Shown: positions 10,283 to 19,900 of the stretch, in pieces
Numbering within the stretch: the first letter of the stretch is position 1
Layout: each line of letters opens with the position of its first letter
IMG/VR virus record: IMGVR_UViG_3300017605_000068
Location: 1-21,426 of that record
DNA length: 21,426 nt
Direction: 5' to 3' (one strand)
Source of the DNA: a virus
Notes under the pieces: model-generated
The model's input: the letters and a program-made list of their open reading frames with translations, nothing else
Told to the model about the DNA's origin: nothing
The model's database searches: none
Made by a program: the position numbers and the translations under genes

Positions 10283-11252
10283 AGAGTCCATGACAGTAAC
10301 GTTTGACGATTATGCACCACCAGCACCAGCGGCTGAACCGCCCAAGGTAGAGCCTGCTCAAGAGAGTCGGCCAGTAACGAAGACGATTACTGATCCTCCT
10401 CCTGGTGATCCGGTTGTCTTCACGGAAGAGCCGGAAGAAACTGCGGAGCCAACTGCGGACCATGCTCCGTTTGGCTATGTGGATCCGGTCGAGGGAAAGA
10501 CTGACGCCGAGATTGAGCGCATGGCGCGGTCGATGGGATGGAAACCACTCGATAAATTCAGGCTCAATCCGCGTGCCTGGGTTCCCGCCAAGGCGTGGGT
10601 GCAAAACAAGCCACTCGTCGATCAAATCAAGGAACTGAAGCGTGAGCATGCCAAAGACTTACAGGTTGCCAATGAGCATTACACGCGTGTTCACGATACC
10701 GCGTATCGCAAGGCATTTGAGGACTTGAACGCACAGAAGCGCCAAGCTGTCATCGACCAGGATGTTGAAAAGGTCGAGGCGATTGACCGTCAGATAGCGC
10801 AAACACAAGTCGAGCAGCTCAAGACGGCGCCTCGTCCTGTCAACACGATTGACCCGGCTTACAACGACTTCATTGCGGCTAATCCCACTATCTATAACTC
10901 ACCGGACTTATGGAGTTTCGCAGTTGCCTATGAAGCGCAGTTGATGAATTCGCATCCTGACATCGACGCTCGGCTGGAAGCGGTGGCTTCGGCAACACGT
11001 AAGGCATTCCCTGAAAAGTTCGGCAATCCACGCAAGCAGGCTCCTCAGTTGTTTGAAGGTGCAACCGCCTCGGCTCCGATGGGCGCGGGAAGCGGTAAGA
11101 AGGCATTCACCGTCAACGATCTCACTGCGGAAGAGAAGGAAGTCATGGGGCGGCTGGTGCGCACCAAAACCCTGAAGCCTGAAGAGTACCTGAGGGACAT
11201 CGCCGAGTTGCGCGGTGGCAAGCAGGCATTTGAAATCGAGGATAGGAGATAG
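10275..11252 (+). CDS. Scaffolding-like protein
   Basis: The ATG at 10275 gives 325 residues. A Pro/Glu-rich disordered N-terminus (APPAPAAEPP, EEPEETAEP) is followed by DAEIERMARSMGWKPLDKFR (a short conserved-looking element). A long charged helix spans roughly residues 110-190 (LVDQIKELKREHAKDLQVAN onward, with DLNAQKRQAVIDQDVEKVE). The C-terminal section from FEGATASAPMGAGSGKKAF is Ala/Gly-rich and ends in a basic and acidic helix. Position between portal and coat, acidic disordered start and central coiled coil fit a capsid scaffold that is expelled or degraded during maturation. No catalytic protease motif was seen. Scaffold proteins diverge fast, so the call is structural. Confidence 0.7.
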   Translation: MAEESMTVTFDDYAPPAPAAEPPKVEPAQESRPVTKTITDPPPGDPVVFTEEPEETAEPTADHAPFGYVDPVEGKTDAEIERMARSMGWKPLDKFRLNPRAWVPAKAWVQNKPLVDQIKELKREHAKDLQVANEHYTRVHDTAYRKAFEDLNAQKRQAVIDQDVEKVEAIDRQIAQTQVEQLKTAPRPVNTIDPAYNDFIAANPTIYNSPDLWSFAVAYEAQLMNSHPDIDARLEAVASATRKAFPEKFGNPRKQAPQLFEGATASAPMGAGSGKKAFTVNDLTAEEKEVMGRLVRTKTLKPEEYLRDIAELRGGKQAFEIEDRR

Positions 11253-11256
11253 GTCA

Positions 11257-11700
11257 ATGGCTGAAAAGACTCGTCCTGTAGAGGGCGCAAGCAGAGCAGA
11301 AAACAGACCGCAACGCGTTCCTGTCGGTCAACGGAATGTCATCAAGTACGCTCCGATTCCTGGTTATCGGCTGCGCATTGTGAATGACGTTGAAGATCGG
11401 TTGGATGTGTTCAAGGCGGCTGGTTATGAAGTCGTGACGGGGAAGGACTACGGGGAAACTGTCGGGGATCCTGATTGCGCTGATCCTAAGAAGTTAGGTT
11501 CGGCAATCACCAAACATGTCGGGCTAGGACGCACAGGCGTTCTGATGAAGATCAAGGAAGAGTATTACCAGGAACAACAAGCGATCAAGCAACGTGAAGT
11601 CAACGAGGTTGAAGCCACGATGCAGGAGAGCGCCGAGAAAGAGCGCCTCACTGACCGCTTGGGGAATGAGCGCCTGGAAGGAATTCAGATAACGCGGTAA
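11257..11700 (+). CDS. Phage head-region protein of unknown function (147 residues)
   Basis: ATG 11257 follows GGAGATAGG. The first 25 residues are charged and disordered. A compact domain begins RNVIKYAPIPGYRLRIVNDV, with DRLDVFKAAGYEVVTG, which looks like a small alpha/beta fold in which residues around a glycine describe an 'offset' strand. LGRTGVLMKIKEEYYQEQQA then leads into a long helix. Similar small proteins lie between scaffold and coat genes in related podovirus-like genomes, but their function is not known to me. A capsid-internal or minor head role is the best inference. Confidence 0.75.
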   Translation: MAEKTRPVEGASRAENRPQRVPVGQRNVIKYAPIPGYRLRIVNDVEDRLDVFKAAGYEVVTGKDYGETVGDPDCADPKKLGSAITKHVGLGRTGVLMKIKEEYYQEQQAIKQREVNEVEATMQESAEKERLTDRLGNERLEGIQITR

Positions 11701-11724
11701 CTAACTTTTTGGAGGACTGAGAAC

Positions 11725-12318
11725 ATGGCTGGATTTGGATTAAGGCCAATTAAGCATTTGAGCGGTGCTCCCTACAACGGACAGTGCAACGAGTACGTGC
11801 ATCTTGCGGCTGATTCAGCGGCAATCGGCGTCGGCTCACCTGTCAAGTTGACTGGCACGCTCGCGGCAAACGAGGACGGAAAGTATCTACCTGTCGTCGC
11901 TGTCGGGACTGCGGGAGCAGCAGCAGTCGGGGTATGCGTCGGCGTCAAGCCGATCACATCATCTTCGACAACGTATTGCGAAGCATCAACACTCCGCACG
12001 ATTCTTGTCGCGGACGACCCCGACTTGATTTTCGAGATTCAAGAAGACGTTGCCGGGGGCGCTATCGCCTTGGCATCGGCTGGCTTGAATGCGAACCACA
12101 CGGCTGAATCGGTCAACACGACAACCGGCTATTCAACGGTTGAGTTGGATTCCTCAGACGTGGCGACAGACACAACGGGGCAGTTAAGGATCCATCGCCT
12201 TTCAGAGAAGGTCAACAACGTGGCTTTGGCAACAACGGCTCCGCTGCCGATCTGGGAAGTATTCATTGCGGAGCATCAGTTGGGTCAAGCAACAACGGGC
12301 ATTGGCACTGACATTTAA
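11725..12318 (+). CDS. Head decoration/stabilisation-like protein (197 residues)
   Basis: A TGGAGGA Shine-Dalgarno precedes ATG 11725. The protein starts MAGFGLRPIKHLSGAPYNGQ and continues as Gly/Ala/Val/Thr-rich beta strands (GVGSPVKLTGT, AVGVCVGVKPI, IFEIQEDVAGG), ending LPIWEVFIAEHQLGQ. This start and composition recur in phage proteins encoded directly upstream of the major capsid gene, commonly described as decoration or capsid-stabilising. Its own role here is inferred from position and composition. No signal peptide or enzymatic motif is present. Confidence 0.7.
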   Translation: MAGFGLRPIKHLSGAPYNGQCNEYVHLAADSAAIGVGSPVKLTGTLAANEDGKYLPVVAVGTAGAAAVGVCVGVKPITSSSTTYCEASTLRTILVADDPDLIFEIQEDVAGGAIALASAGLNANHTAESVNTTTGYSTVELDSSDVATDTTGQLRIHRLSEKVNNVALATTAPLPIWEVFIAEHQLGQATTGIGTDI

Positions 12319-12344
12319 CGTTCTAACACAAAGGAGATAAACCA

Positions 12345-13259
12345 ATGGCAGGGATCATCAACACTGGTTCCTTTGCGAAATCGTTAATGCCTGGTGTCAA
12401 AGCTTGGTTCGGCGCCTCGTATAACGAATACGTCAAGGAATACACGAAGATTTTCAAGCAGGAAACCTCGGACAAAGCCTATGAGGAAATGGTTTCCGTA
12501 ACCTCAATGGGTTTAGCCGGGGTGAAGTCTGAAGGATCTTCCATCGCTTACGATGCGATGAAGCAGTTCTATGTGAACCGCACGCCTCACGTGGTTTACG
12601 GCCTGGGCTTCATCATCACGCGGGAGCATAAGGAAGACAATCAGTATACCGAAGTTGCCAAAGCACGCTCGACCGCTTTGGGCTTCTCCATGCGTCAGAC
12701 AAAGGAGATTGTTGGCGCAAACCTCATTAACCGGGCGTTCACGGCGGGCTATACCTTCGGGGATGGTCAAGTGCTGTGCTCGGCTTCTCATCCGATTGTT
12801 GGCGGAACATTCTCCAACATCCCGAGTGTTGCCGGCGATCTGAGCGGGGCAGTTCTCGAACAGGGCGCTATCGACATTGCGGCTTTTGTCAACAATCGCG
12901 GACTCAAGATCAAGGTGATGCCTCAATCGTTGCTGATTCATCCAAGCAATATGTTCGAGGCAGAGCGGATTCTTAAGTCTGCACTGGAGTATGACACGGC
13001 GAACAATGCAGTTAACGCCTTGAAGTCTCTTGGCTCATTCCCCAAAGGTGTCAACGTCAATCACTACCTGACTGACGCTGACGCTTGGTTCATCCTCACC
13101 GATTGCCCGAACGGGTTAACTCTGTTTCAACGTCGCGCTTTGGAGCTGTCCAGTCCTGAAAACGACTTCGATACTGAGAACGCCAAGTTCAAGGCAACGG
13201 AGCGGTACAGCTTCACAAACGGCGATCCTCGCTCCATCTACGGAAGCGCAGGAGCTTAA
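12345..13259 (+). CDS. Major capsid protein (HK97-fold, Mu gpT-like)
   Basis: An AAAGGAG lies upstream of ATG 12345. The 304 residues resemble Mu gpT-type coat proteins: an N-terminal arm (FAKSLMPGVKAWFGASYNEY), a spine helix region, and GFIITREHKEDNQYTEVAKA. The later part contains MPQSLLIHPSNMFEAERIL, NHYLTDADAWFILTDCPNG and ENDFDTENAKFKATERYSF followed by DPRSIYG, which are well conserved among phage coats. It would form the icosahedral shell, assembled on the scaffold candidate with help from the GroES-like protein. An intrinsic terminator directly follows. The codon use appears typical of a strongly expressed gene. Confidence 0.9.
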   Translation: MAGIINTGSFAKSLMPGVKAWFGASYNEYVKEYTKIFKQETSDKAYEEMVSVTSMGLAGVKSEGSSIAYDAMKQFYVNRTPHVVYGLGFIITREHKEDNQYTEVAKARSTALGFSMRQTKEIVGANLINRAFTAGYTFGDGQVLCSASHPIVGGTFSNIPSVAGDLSGAVLEQGAIDIAAFVNNRGLKIKVMPQSLLIHPSNMFEAERILKSALEYDTANNAVNALKSLGSFPKGVNVNHYLTDADAWFILTDCPNGLTLFQRRALELSSPENDFDTENAKFKATERYSFTNGDPRSIYGSAGA

Positions 13260-13266
13260 CTCTTTT

Positions 13267-13306
13267 ACGGCTCGGGATAAAGGCAAGGGCCTGAGCCGTG
13301 TTTTTT
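13267..13306 (+). terminator. Intrinsic terminator after the capsid gene
   Basis: ACGGCTCGGG (13267-13276) pairs with CCTGAGCCGT (13290-13299) in a 10-bp stem with one G-U pair and a 13-nt loop, followed by G and six Ts. It begins eight bases after the capsid stop codon and would limit read-through into the virion-surface genes. Confidence 0.88.
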
Positions 13307-13331
13307 CACAAACACGTAAAGGAGCTTCACG

Positions 13332-14033
13332 ATGGCAACACCAACAAGATTCAGCAACGGCATTACAACGGTCAGAAAAGACAACGTGCTCGGCATGTTC
13401 GGGCTTCCTGATCCGACTGAGTGGATCGTATTTTGGGAAGACTTCGACAAATCCCAATTCAACAACATCACGGACACAACGACCTGGGACATAACCAACA
13501 CTGGAACAGGAACAATCGCGCTTACCGATGTGCTCGGCGGTTGTCTGCTGCTGACTAACGCGGCGGCTGATAACGACGCTCTTTTTGTGCAAAAGAAGGG
13601 CGAATGCTTCAAGTTCACTGCTGGCAAGAAAGTGTTCTTCAAGGCTCGTTTTAAGGTCAGTGATGCGACCGAATCGGACTTCATTATCGGGCTTCAGATT
13701 ACCGACACAACCCCGCTTGATGTGACTGATGGCGTGTTTTTCCAGAAGGATGATGACGACGCGCTGCTCGATTTCCACGTCGAGAAAAACAACACAGCAA
13801 CTGACAAGACGGCCATTGCTACGGTCGTGAGCGATACCTTCCTTGAGGTTGGCTTCTACTACGACGGGGTTTCCGAAATCACCTACTTTGTTGACGGCGT
13901 GAAAAAGGGCACTGCGGCTGTAACCAATCTGGTTGACGACGAGGAATTGACAGTCTCTTTCGGCATCCAGAACGGGGAAGCTGTCGCCAAGACGATGACC
14001 GTCGATTACATACTCGCGGCTCAAGAGAGGTAG
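13332..14033 (+). CDS. Virion protein with concanavalin A/LamG-like fold (233 residues)
   Basis: A strong AAAGGAG precedes ATG 13332. The protein has a lectin-like jelly-roll pattern: EWIVFWEDFDKSQF, GGCLLLTNAAADNDALFVQ, KKVFFKARFKVSDATESDFI, IGLQITDTTPLDVTDGVFF and a final set of strands VGFYYDGVSEITYFVDGVK. The FxxRFKVSDATxSDFxxGL pattern recurs in phage structural proteins following the coat gene. It is probably a capsid decoration or surface protein that might bind carbohydrate; no enzymatic residues were identified. It is the first gene after the coat terminator. Confidence 0.7.
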   Translation: MATPTRFSNGITTVRKDNVLGMFGLPDPTEWIVFWEDFDKSQFNNITDTTTWDITNTGTGTIALTDVLGGCLLLTNAAADNDALFVQKKGECFKFTAGKKVFFKARFKVSDATESDFIIGLQITDTTPLDVTDGVFFQKDDDDALLDFHVEKNNTATDKTAIATVVSDTFLEVGFYYDGVSEITYFVDGVKKGTAAVTNLVDDEELTVSFGIQNGEAVAKTMTVDYILAAQER

Positions 14034-14036
14034 TTA

Positions 14037-14525
14037 ATGGCTAGCGGAGATATCCTGCATCGCTTTTCGTGGGACGCAAACCAACTGGACGCCTCGGCTC
14101 CAAGTCTTCCTGATTGGCGGACAAACGGGCGGGGCGTTCAATCACTGGCTGTCAGTGACTTCTCAATCGTCGGGGATATCTTCGATTCCAAGTATAGCGG
14201 CGGCGGGGTCACGGTCGATCATTACCTGCTCTGTGAGTCTGCCGCTGCCAATGACACGAAGATAGAAGGCTCCTGGGAACGCACAGATTTGAACGGTCTG
14301 GATGCTGACTCCGACTCGTTTGCAACGGCGGTTAGCAGCGGAGATGTGACAGTACCAGGCACAGCGGGAAAGCTATTCAAGGTGAGTATCGCTTTCACCG
14401 ACGGCGCGCAAATGGACAGCTTGGCGGTGAATGAACCGTTTCGCTACAGGATCCAGCGCAAGGCTGCGGCTTCAGACATTTCCGGGCGGCTTCAGTGGAT
14501 GCACATTGTAATTAAAGAAACCTAG
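14037..14525 (+). CDS. Hypothetical virion protein (162 residues)
   Basis: ATG 14037 follows closely on the previous stop, with GAGAGG as a Shine-Dalgarno. The product opens MASGDILHRFSWDANQLDAS and continues with strand-rich segments (DHYLLCESAAAND, GKLFKVSIAFTDGAQMDSL, FRYRIQRKAAAS), ending RLQWMHIVIKET. The layout looks like a small beta-sandwich. I do not recognise a family. Neighbours are lectin-fold proteins, so it is probably another virion surface component. Confidence 0.7.
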   Translation: MASGDILHRFSWDANQLDASAPSLPDWRTNGRGVQSLAVSDFSIVGDIFDSKYSGGGVTVDHYLLCESAAANDTKIEGSWERTDLNGLDADSDSFATAVSSGDVTVPGTAGKLFKVSIAFTDGAQMDSLAVNEPFRYRIQRKAAASDISGRLQWMHIVIKET

Positions 14526-14528
14526 CTC

Positions 14529-15761
14529 ATGGCAAGACTCTTTAGTTATGTGGCTGGCACGACTACCAGTCACATTAACTGCACCAACAACTCATCACTG
14601 AAGCCTACAACTGCGTTCACTTTGCAGGCATGGGCTTACCGTACTGGTGTGCTTGAGGCTGGCGGGGCTGGCATCGCGAGTCTTTGGAGTTCTGGTGGCG
14701 GCGCCAAGGGTTACTTGATGTGGGCCGAACCTGCGGCGGCTAACCTCAAGTTCAACATTGAAGGCACGTCGATTGATTCGGGCGTCGTTTCGGCTCTGAA
14801 TACCTGGCAACACATTGTCTGCTGGTGGAATGGCACGACAATGAAGATTTACGTCGATGGAGTCGAGAAGGCATCGACTGCCAAGGGCGCCTTTACCCAT
14901 TCCGCAATCGACTTCCTGATTGGCACGTATGATTCTGTCGATCAGACGCAAAAGACATTCCCTGGAAGAATCTGCGAAGTCGCTCTATGGTCGGTCGCCC
15001 TGACGGCCTCCGAGATTACGCAACTCTCCAAGAAATTCTCTCCGCTGTTTATCAGAAAGAGTTCTCTGGCTGAGTATTGGCAGGTCAGAGGCAATGCTTA
15101 CCCTGAGCAGGGATTGATTCGCGGGATACAGGGGACACGCATTTCGCAACCGTCAGACAATGGCGGTCCAACTAAAGCGGAGCATGTTCCAGTCTATTAC
15201 CCATCGACAAACAGCCTGGGCATGGGTGCGGCGATATTCTACCCGTCCGTGACTGTGACGCCTAGTCCGGCAACGGTCGTTGCGCTCACGCTTGGGCCTA
15301 CCGTTGTTCTCGGCTCAATCGTCTTGAACAATCTCGGTACGGCTGATGTCGTCGTCGATACGATCGGTCCTGATGGCATCCTGTACAGCTCCGTAACAAT
15401 CACTCCAGACCCGGCTGATGTGGTGGTTGACACGACAGGCCCAACGGTTATCGAGACAACGATTACTTTCCCGCCTCCCGAACCAGACGAGATGTTTCAG
15501 ACAACTCGCTGGAAGTGGTGGAAAGGCTATTACAGGCCGGGAGATGCCGGCGGGATATGCGATCGGTGCGGGTTCGAGATATGGCTTTCCATGCTTTACA
15601 AGGAATGGAATGGAGCCAAGGTTTGCGCGAAGTGCTTTGAAGAAAGACATCCGCAAGACAGGTTGCGCGGTGTGCGCGACAACAAGCCGGTAAGGGAACC
15701 AAGGGTTCCTGTATTAGATCATTTCGTACAACCAGGGGATATCACTCCCGAGGATCTATAG
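14529..15761 (+). CDS. LamG-like lectin protein fused to a C-terminal zinc ribbon (410 residues)
   Basis: Residues 1-175 form a LamG/concanavalin A-like domain with recognisable strands AFTLQAWAYRTG, NTWQHIVCWWNG, MKIYVDGVEKAS and GRICEVALWSVALTASEI. A Val/Thr/Pro repeat linker follows (ADVVVDTIGP and ADVVVDTTGP, two diverged copies, about 280-305). The C-terminus has a four-Cys ribbon: C344-x2-C347 and C366-x2-C369, in the setting GGICDRCGF, LYKEWNGAKVCAKCFEERHP and PQDRLRGV. That ribbon normally occurs as a small separate phage protein near tail or structural genes, so this looks like a fusion. LamG would bind host or environmental sugar; the ribbon could stabilise attachment to the virion. 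Confidence 0.8.
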   Translation: MARLFSYVAGTTTSHINCTNNSSLKPTTAFTLQAWAYRTGVLEAGGAGIASLWSSGGGAKGYLMWAEPAAANLKFNIEGTSIDSGVVSALNTWQHIVCWWNGTTMKIYVDGVEKASTAKGAFTHSAIDFLIGTYDSVDQTQKTFPGRICEVALWSVALTASEITQLSKKFSPLFIRKSSLAEYWQVRGNAYPEQGLIRGIQGTRISQPSDNGGPTKAEHVPVYYPSTNSLGMGAAIFYPSVTVTPSPATVVALTLGPTVVLGSIVLNNLGTADVVVDTIGPDGILYSSVTITPDPADVVVDTTGPTVIETTITFPPPEPDEMFQTTRWKWWKGYYRPGDAGGICDRCGFEIWLSMLYKEWNGAKVCAKCFEERHPQDRLRGVRDNKPVREPRVPVLDHFVQPGDITPEDL

Positions 15762-15763
15762 AT

Positions 15764-16057
15764 ATGGCACTGAGCAGAGCGAAGGACTACAAGGGGAATC
15801 CCGATGATGTCAGCTTTATCGGTCCTGTGTACAAGTGGGTGCTGGCAACCCCAAGCGATACGGTTGATGATCCTGCGGGTACCTCCAGGGGTTTATATAT
15901 CGACACGGCGGGAGCAGTTAAGTTCAAAGACGGCGTGGGTAACACTGTGGGCGCATTGGTTGGATTGGCTATCGGTGTCATACACCCTGTCCAGGTTTCA
16001 AGAGTCTTTAGTACGGGAACGACCGTAACCGCAACTGACATTTGGCTTCTGTATTAA
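15764..16057 (+). CDS. Spike-base-like virion protein (97 residues)
   Basis: The gene starts two bases after the upstream TAG. The product has the pattern LATPSDTVDDPAGTSRGLYI, then a Gly/Val-rich pair of strands, and HPVQVSRVFSTGTTVTATDI ending in LLY. The order 'TPSD..DPA..RGLY...VxVxRVxxTGTT' is that of the small spike-base proteins (RCAP_rcc01079 family of the gene transfer agent) and related phage proteins that form the foot of a capsid spike or fibre. It lies between lectin-fold genes and tail-type proteins, as expected. The family call rests on pattern recognition. Confidence 0.65.
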   Translation: MALSRAKDYKGNPDDVSFIGPVYKWVLATPSDTVDDPAGTSRGLYIDTAGAVKFKDGVGNTVGALVGLAIGVIHPVQVSRVFSTGTTVTATDIWLLY

Positions 16058-16082
16058 CTATTTCAACATCTCGGAGGTAGTC

Positions 16083-16541
16083 ATGGCTGGTTGGACAAAC
16101 AAAGGCAAGTATCGAAATTTGGAAAACGGCTACAGGGGCGGCACGATTCCAGCTAACTATTACATCGCCCTGGTCACTTCGGCGGCTGCTCCTACGGCTG
16201 ACATCAACACAAAGTCCGAACTGACGGAAGTAGCCAGCGGCAACGGCTACACAACGGGCGGAATTCAGTTGACCAAGAATTCGACTGACTTCGATGTGTT
16301 GACCGAAGACGATTCAAACGATCGGGCATTAATCCAGATTAAAGACATGGTGTGGACCGCTTCAGGCGGCAACCTGCCGGGATCTGGTAATGGGGCTCGC
16401 TACGCCATCATGACCGATGCCAACGCAACGCAAGGTTCGAGAGAGGTCTTATGGTATTGGGATCTCACTTCCGACCGCGTGGTATCGGATGGTCAGACAC
16501 TAACCCTTCAGAACCTTGAGGCAAGATTGAATGAGTCTTAG
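16083..16541 (+). CDS. Conserved phage structural protein (152 residues)
   Basis: A CGGAGGTAG Shine-Dalgarno precedes ATG 16083. The protein begins MAGWTNKGKYRNLENGYRGG and contains NYYIALVTSAAAPTADINTK, GNGYTTGGIQL, DDSNDRALIQIKDMVWTASG and REVLWYWDLTSDRVVSDG. This combination is common to tail-region or structural proteins in environmental phages, with a beta-rich fold. Function is not known in detail; a tail or adaptor protein is likely. The end overlaps the next gene by 11 nt. Confidence 0.75.
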   Translation: MAGWTNKGKYRNLENGYRGGTIPANYYIALVTSAAAPTADINTKSELTEVASGNGYTTGGIQLTKNSTDFDVLTEDDSNDRALIQIKDMVWTASGGNLPGSGNGARYAIMTDANATQGSREVLWYWDLTSDRVVSDGQTLTLQNLEARLNES

Positions 16542-16983
16542 TAACGGTGAGCGGTGGCCGGATGTCCTGAATCTCTTTGGTAATTCCGGGGGTACGTACA
16601 ACAATCCGGATACCCTCATGCTCACGATAACTCCGGAGGCGCTCTATACCAAGGGAAGGGATCATTTGATTGGGAGGATGCGAAACCCTAATCTCCCTGA
16701 TGATCCGCTATCGAACTACTACCGGATGGCTAAGAGTCTTCCGGTAACTATTTGGGATCGACTACAGATAGAAGTCTTCGAAGAGACTGATTTGGATGCG
16801 ATGGGAGAGCCCGTCAAAGTGTTGCGGAGCCATCCAGAAAAACTCGATCCGCAATTGAGAGAGATTCGACGGGTGGCACTGGAAAGCATTCGACTCTGGG
16901 TAACTGAGCTATTGCATCGTGCTCTGGAAGAACAAACGATGACGGTGCATATCGGCCCGAAAGATCTAAGGTACAAACTCTAA
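16531..16983 (+). CDS. Hypothetical protein (150 residues)
   Basis: ATG 16531 lies within the end of the preceding gene. The protein is not beta-rich like its neighbours: after MSLSNGERWPDVLNLFGNSG there are helix-prone charged segments (IWDRLQIEVFEETDLDAMGE, EIRRVALESIRLWVTELLHR) and a final MTVHIGPKDLRYKL. No family is recognised. Its place directly before the large adhesin candidate hints at an accessory or assembly role. Confidence 0.7.
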   Translation: MSLSNGERWPDVLNLFGNSGGTYNNPDTLMLTITPEALYTKGRDHLIGRMRNPNLPDDPLSNYYRMAKSLPVTIWDRLQIEVFEETDLDAMGEPVKVLRSHPEKLDPQLREIRRVALESIRLWVTELLHRALEEQTMTVHIGPKDLRYKL

Positions 16984-19900
16984 ATGGCTGTCCTTCAAGA
17001 CGCTGCTTCGGCTCTGGCGGCTGGTTCGTGGGTGAAGATCCACAACGCCGAGAGCAACGGCTACACTCGAATTCTGTTCAACGACAACTGCAATAACAGC
17101 TCGGGCATAGGCTCGTTCAAAGATCGTTTCCAATGGGATCCAAGCGCAAAGCAATGCTGGTTTGCGGGGGCTGATGCGGGCGGGAACATTGCTTGCGGGA
17201 AGATAGTCAAATTCGATGAGAACACTAACCTATGGAGTAACCCTGTTCTTAGCATTCGCGCTGTTTTATCTCCTCTGGGGATCACAACCATTACGCATAA
17301 CTACGAAAATAGCGCGTTCGATCCTGTCTCCAAAAGACTCTACTGGAGAAGCTTCAACTCTAATCGTTATTGGTATTACCTCACGACTGCTGACACATGG
17401 ACAGAGATAGCCACTTACCCTGGACCGGTCGCGCAAGCCTCTGCGATGGAGTGGATACCGTCAATGGGGCTGGTGGTAGCCGATCTGGGTAGACTCTATA
17501 AATACAATCCAGCGGCTAATACCTGGACGCTGATTGCCTCGGGGCTGAACTTCGGTTACAGCAACTTCCTTCAGTATATCCCATTGCTCAATCTGGCTCT
17601 CTTCGGTGGTGGGCCTTCCACTCCGAACAAGATGTTTAAGATGACTGTTCCTGGCGGAGTCGTTACCGCATTGAACGATTCGCCTTACGTTCTGGGAACA
17701 TCCTCACCGACCGGAGCGGTCGTTACGCATGATCCGAATACGGGGTTGCTGCTGGTTGTTCCTCAAGCGGGCGGGCTCAAGCAGTATGACGTTGCAACGC
17801 AGACCTGGACGAATGTTGGCCCAACGCCTTTCACGACTGCCAACGGTGCGGGAAACATTCAGGCGCTACCGATCCCCGAGTATGGCGTTACCTTCTGGCT
17901 GAAGAATAAGCAGACAGAATGGGGTGGGGCAAACCTGCTCAATGGCACGTGGATGTACAAGCATAGTGTCGCGCCTCCGACCGATCAACCGCCTACGGTG
18001 TCTATAAGCTTCCCTGCTAACGGTGCGGTTGTTGCGGGCAACGTGGCGATTACGGCAACGGCTAGCGACGATCACGGCGTGGCTGGCGTGCAGTTCAAGA
18101 TTGATGATGTGGACTTGGGAGCCGAGGATACCGTTGCCCCTTATACAACAACATGGGACAGCACTTCAGTTCTGAATGGCTCTCACACGATTAAGGCAGT
18201 TGCCCGAGATACAGGAACAAACACGACAACGGCGAGCATCACGATAACAACATCCAACTCGGCTCCTGGGCAGGTCACAAACAGCGTCACGATTACCAAC
18301 ACTTCAGGCGGGGCAATCACCAATCGGGCTATCTCGCTGCCTCGGGTATTCCGCAAGGGTGAGATTGCGCAGTATGCCCAAGCGGTTGTTGCTGGCACTC
18401 CAGTACTGACGCAATGCGATGTCAAAAATCGTTGGGATGATGGTTCGCTGAAGTATGCGATTTGCAGCTTCGTGATCCCCTCGATTCCTTCGGCTGGCTC
18501 GGTCGTCGTCACATTCCAGAATCAGAGCGGTGGGAATAATACCGGGTTTCTGACGCAGACTGACATGCTGGCTGCGGGCTATGACTTCAACGCGGCTATC
18601 AACATGACGGGTAGCGGTGGGCAGGCACGCTCGGCGGTGGCTCGCACGATGCTTGCTGCGGGTAGCTGGCGCTATTGGCTCCAAGGTCCGATCTGTACGG
18701 CTGTTATTATCGAGGACAGAAGCCTATCAAGACTCTATGACGTGGACTTCGGGGATGGGTCAAAGGCGTTACATCCGATCTTTGAAGCTTGGTTTTACCC
18801 TCAGGGCAATCGTGTGGAAGTGGGTTACGGGCTTGAGAATTGTTGGGCGTCTAGCACTGCAATCAATAGCTCGCGGGATCTGACTTACTCTTTCAACCTG
18901 ACTTCAGGGAATGCAAGTCCGCAAACACGTTACACGCAAGCTTCGTTCCTCCATATTGGCTGGACACGGTGGGGAAAGATTTACTGGATTACGACTCCTC
19001 CGACTGTGCGCATAGATCATAAGCTCGCCTATCTCGTCACGACGCGGGCGATTCCCAATTACGATCAAACCTACTTCCCGTCTGCCTCGCTGGAAAGCAC
19101 ACGCTACACGCTCTACCAGACTGAGAGCACAACTGTCAATGAGGATGGAGCAGGCAATACAACCAAGATCGGAAACTACTCTACGGGGATGAATGCGGCT
19201 GGTGCGGCTGACTGGATTGGCTTGCATAGCACATGGGAAACCCTATGGCTCTACTCCATGTCCGATCAGGGATGGGAGATGCTTGTTGGAAACGGGCTCC
19301 TGAGCGGTCGCATCCCCTGGTATCTGCGCGAAGCTGATACGGGAGCTGGTACAGGTGACTTCTTCGATCAGCAATATACCCAGGTCGTTAATCTCCAGAA
19401 TCCGGGGGCAAAGAGCGGAACGGGAACGGTTGATACCTTCGGGCGGGTTATCTCGATCAATGCGAGGCGCACCGTCAGTCTGGATACGCTAGGAACAGCA
19501 ACGGTATCTGGCGATCAAATCAATTTCGGAACGATTACCCAAGGTGGTTGGGGCAACCTGGAACGCAATCATCAACCTTCCGTCTGCTACCTGCCTTATC
19601 TGTTTACGGGGCGCTACTGGCTGCTCGAACAGATGCAGATGGAGGCGGCTTATAACATCGCCTGGAAGCTGGCGGCTTACGGCTCGGACTTCGCAAGGCC
19701 TGGTGATGTCGGGTTCCTGAGCGATACGAATATCCGAGGGGATGCCTGGGGATTGAAGTGCGTCGTTCATGCGGCGTTCCTGAGTCCTGATTCATCGCCT
19801 GAGAAGGCTTACTTCATCGACAAGATTAAGGATAACATCGCGGAATGGGAAGGCGTCAACAATCTGACTCTGACCTATTCGACTAAGCAGCAACAATGGA

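Noticed and set aside
13116-14024. A 302-codon minus-strand frame opposite the capsid end and the lectin-fold gene
   Set aside because: It would cross a convincing plus-strand terminator and Shine-Dalgarno. It has no domain, no plausible ribosome site and mirrors the codon pattern of the plus-strand genes.
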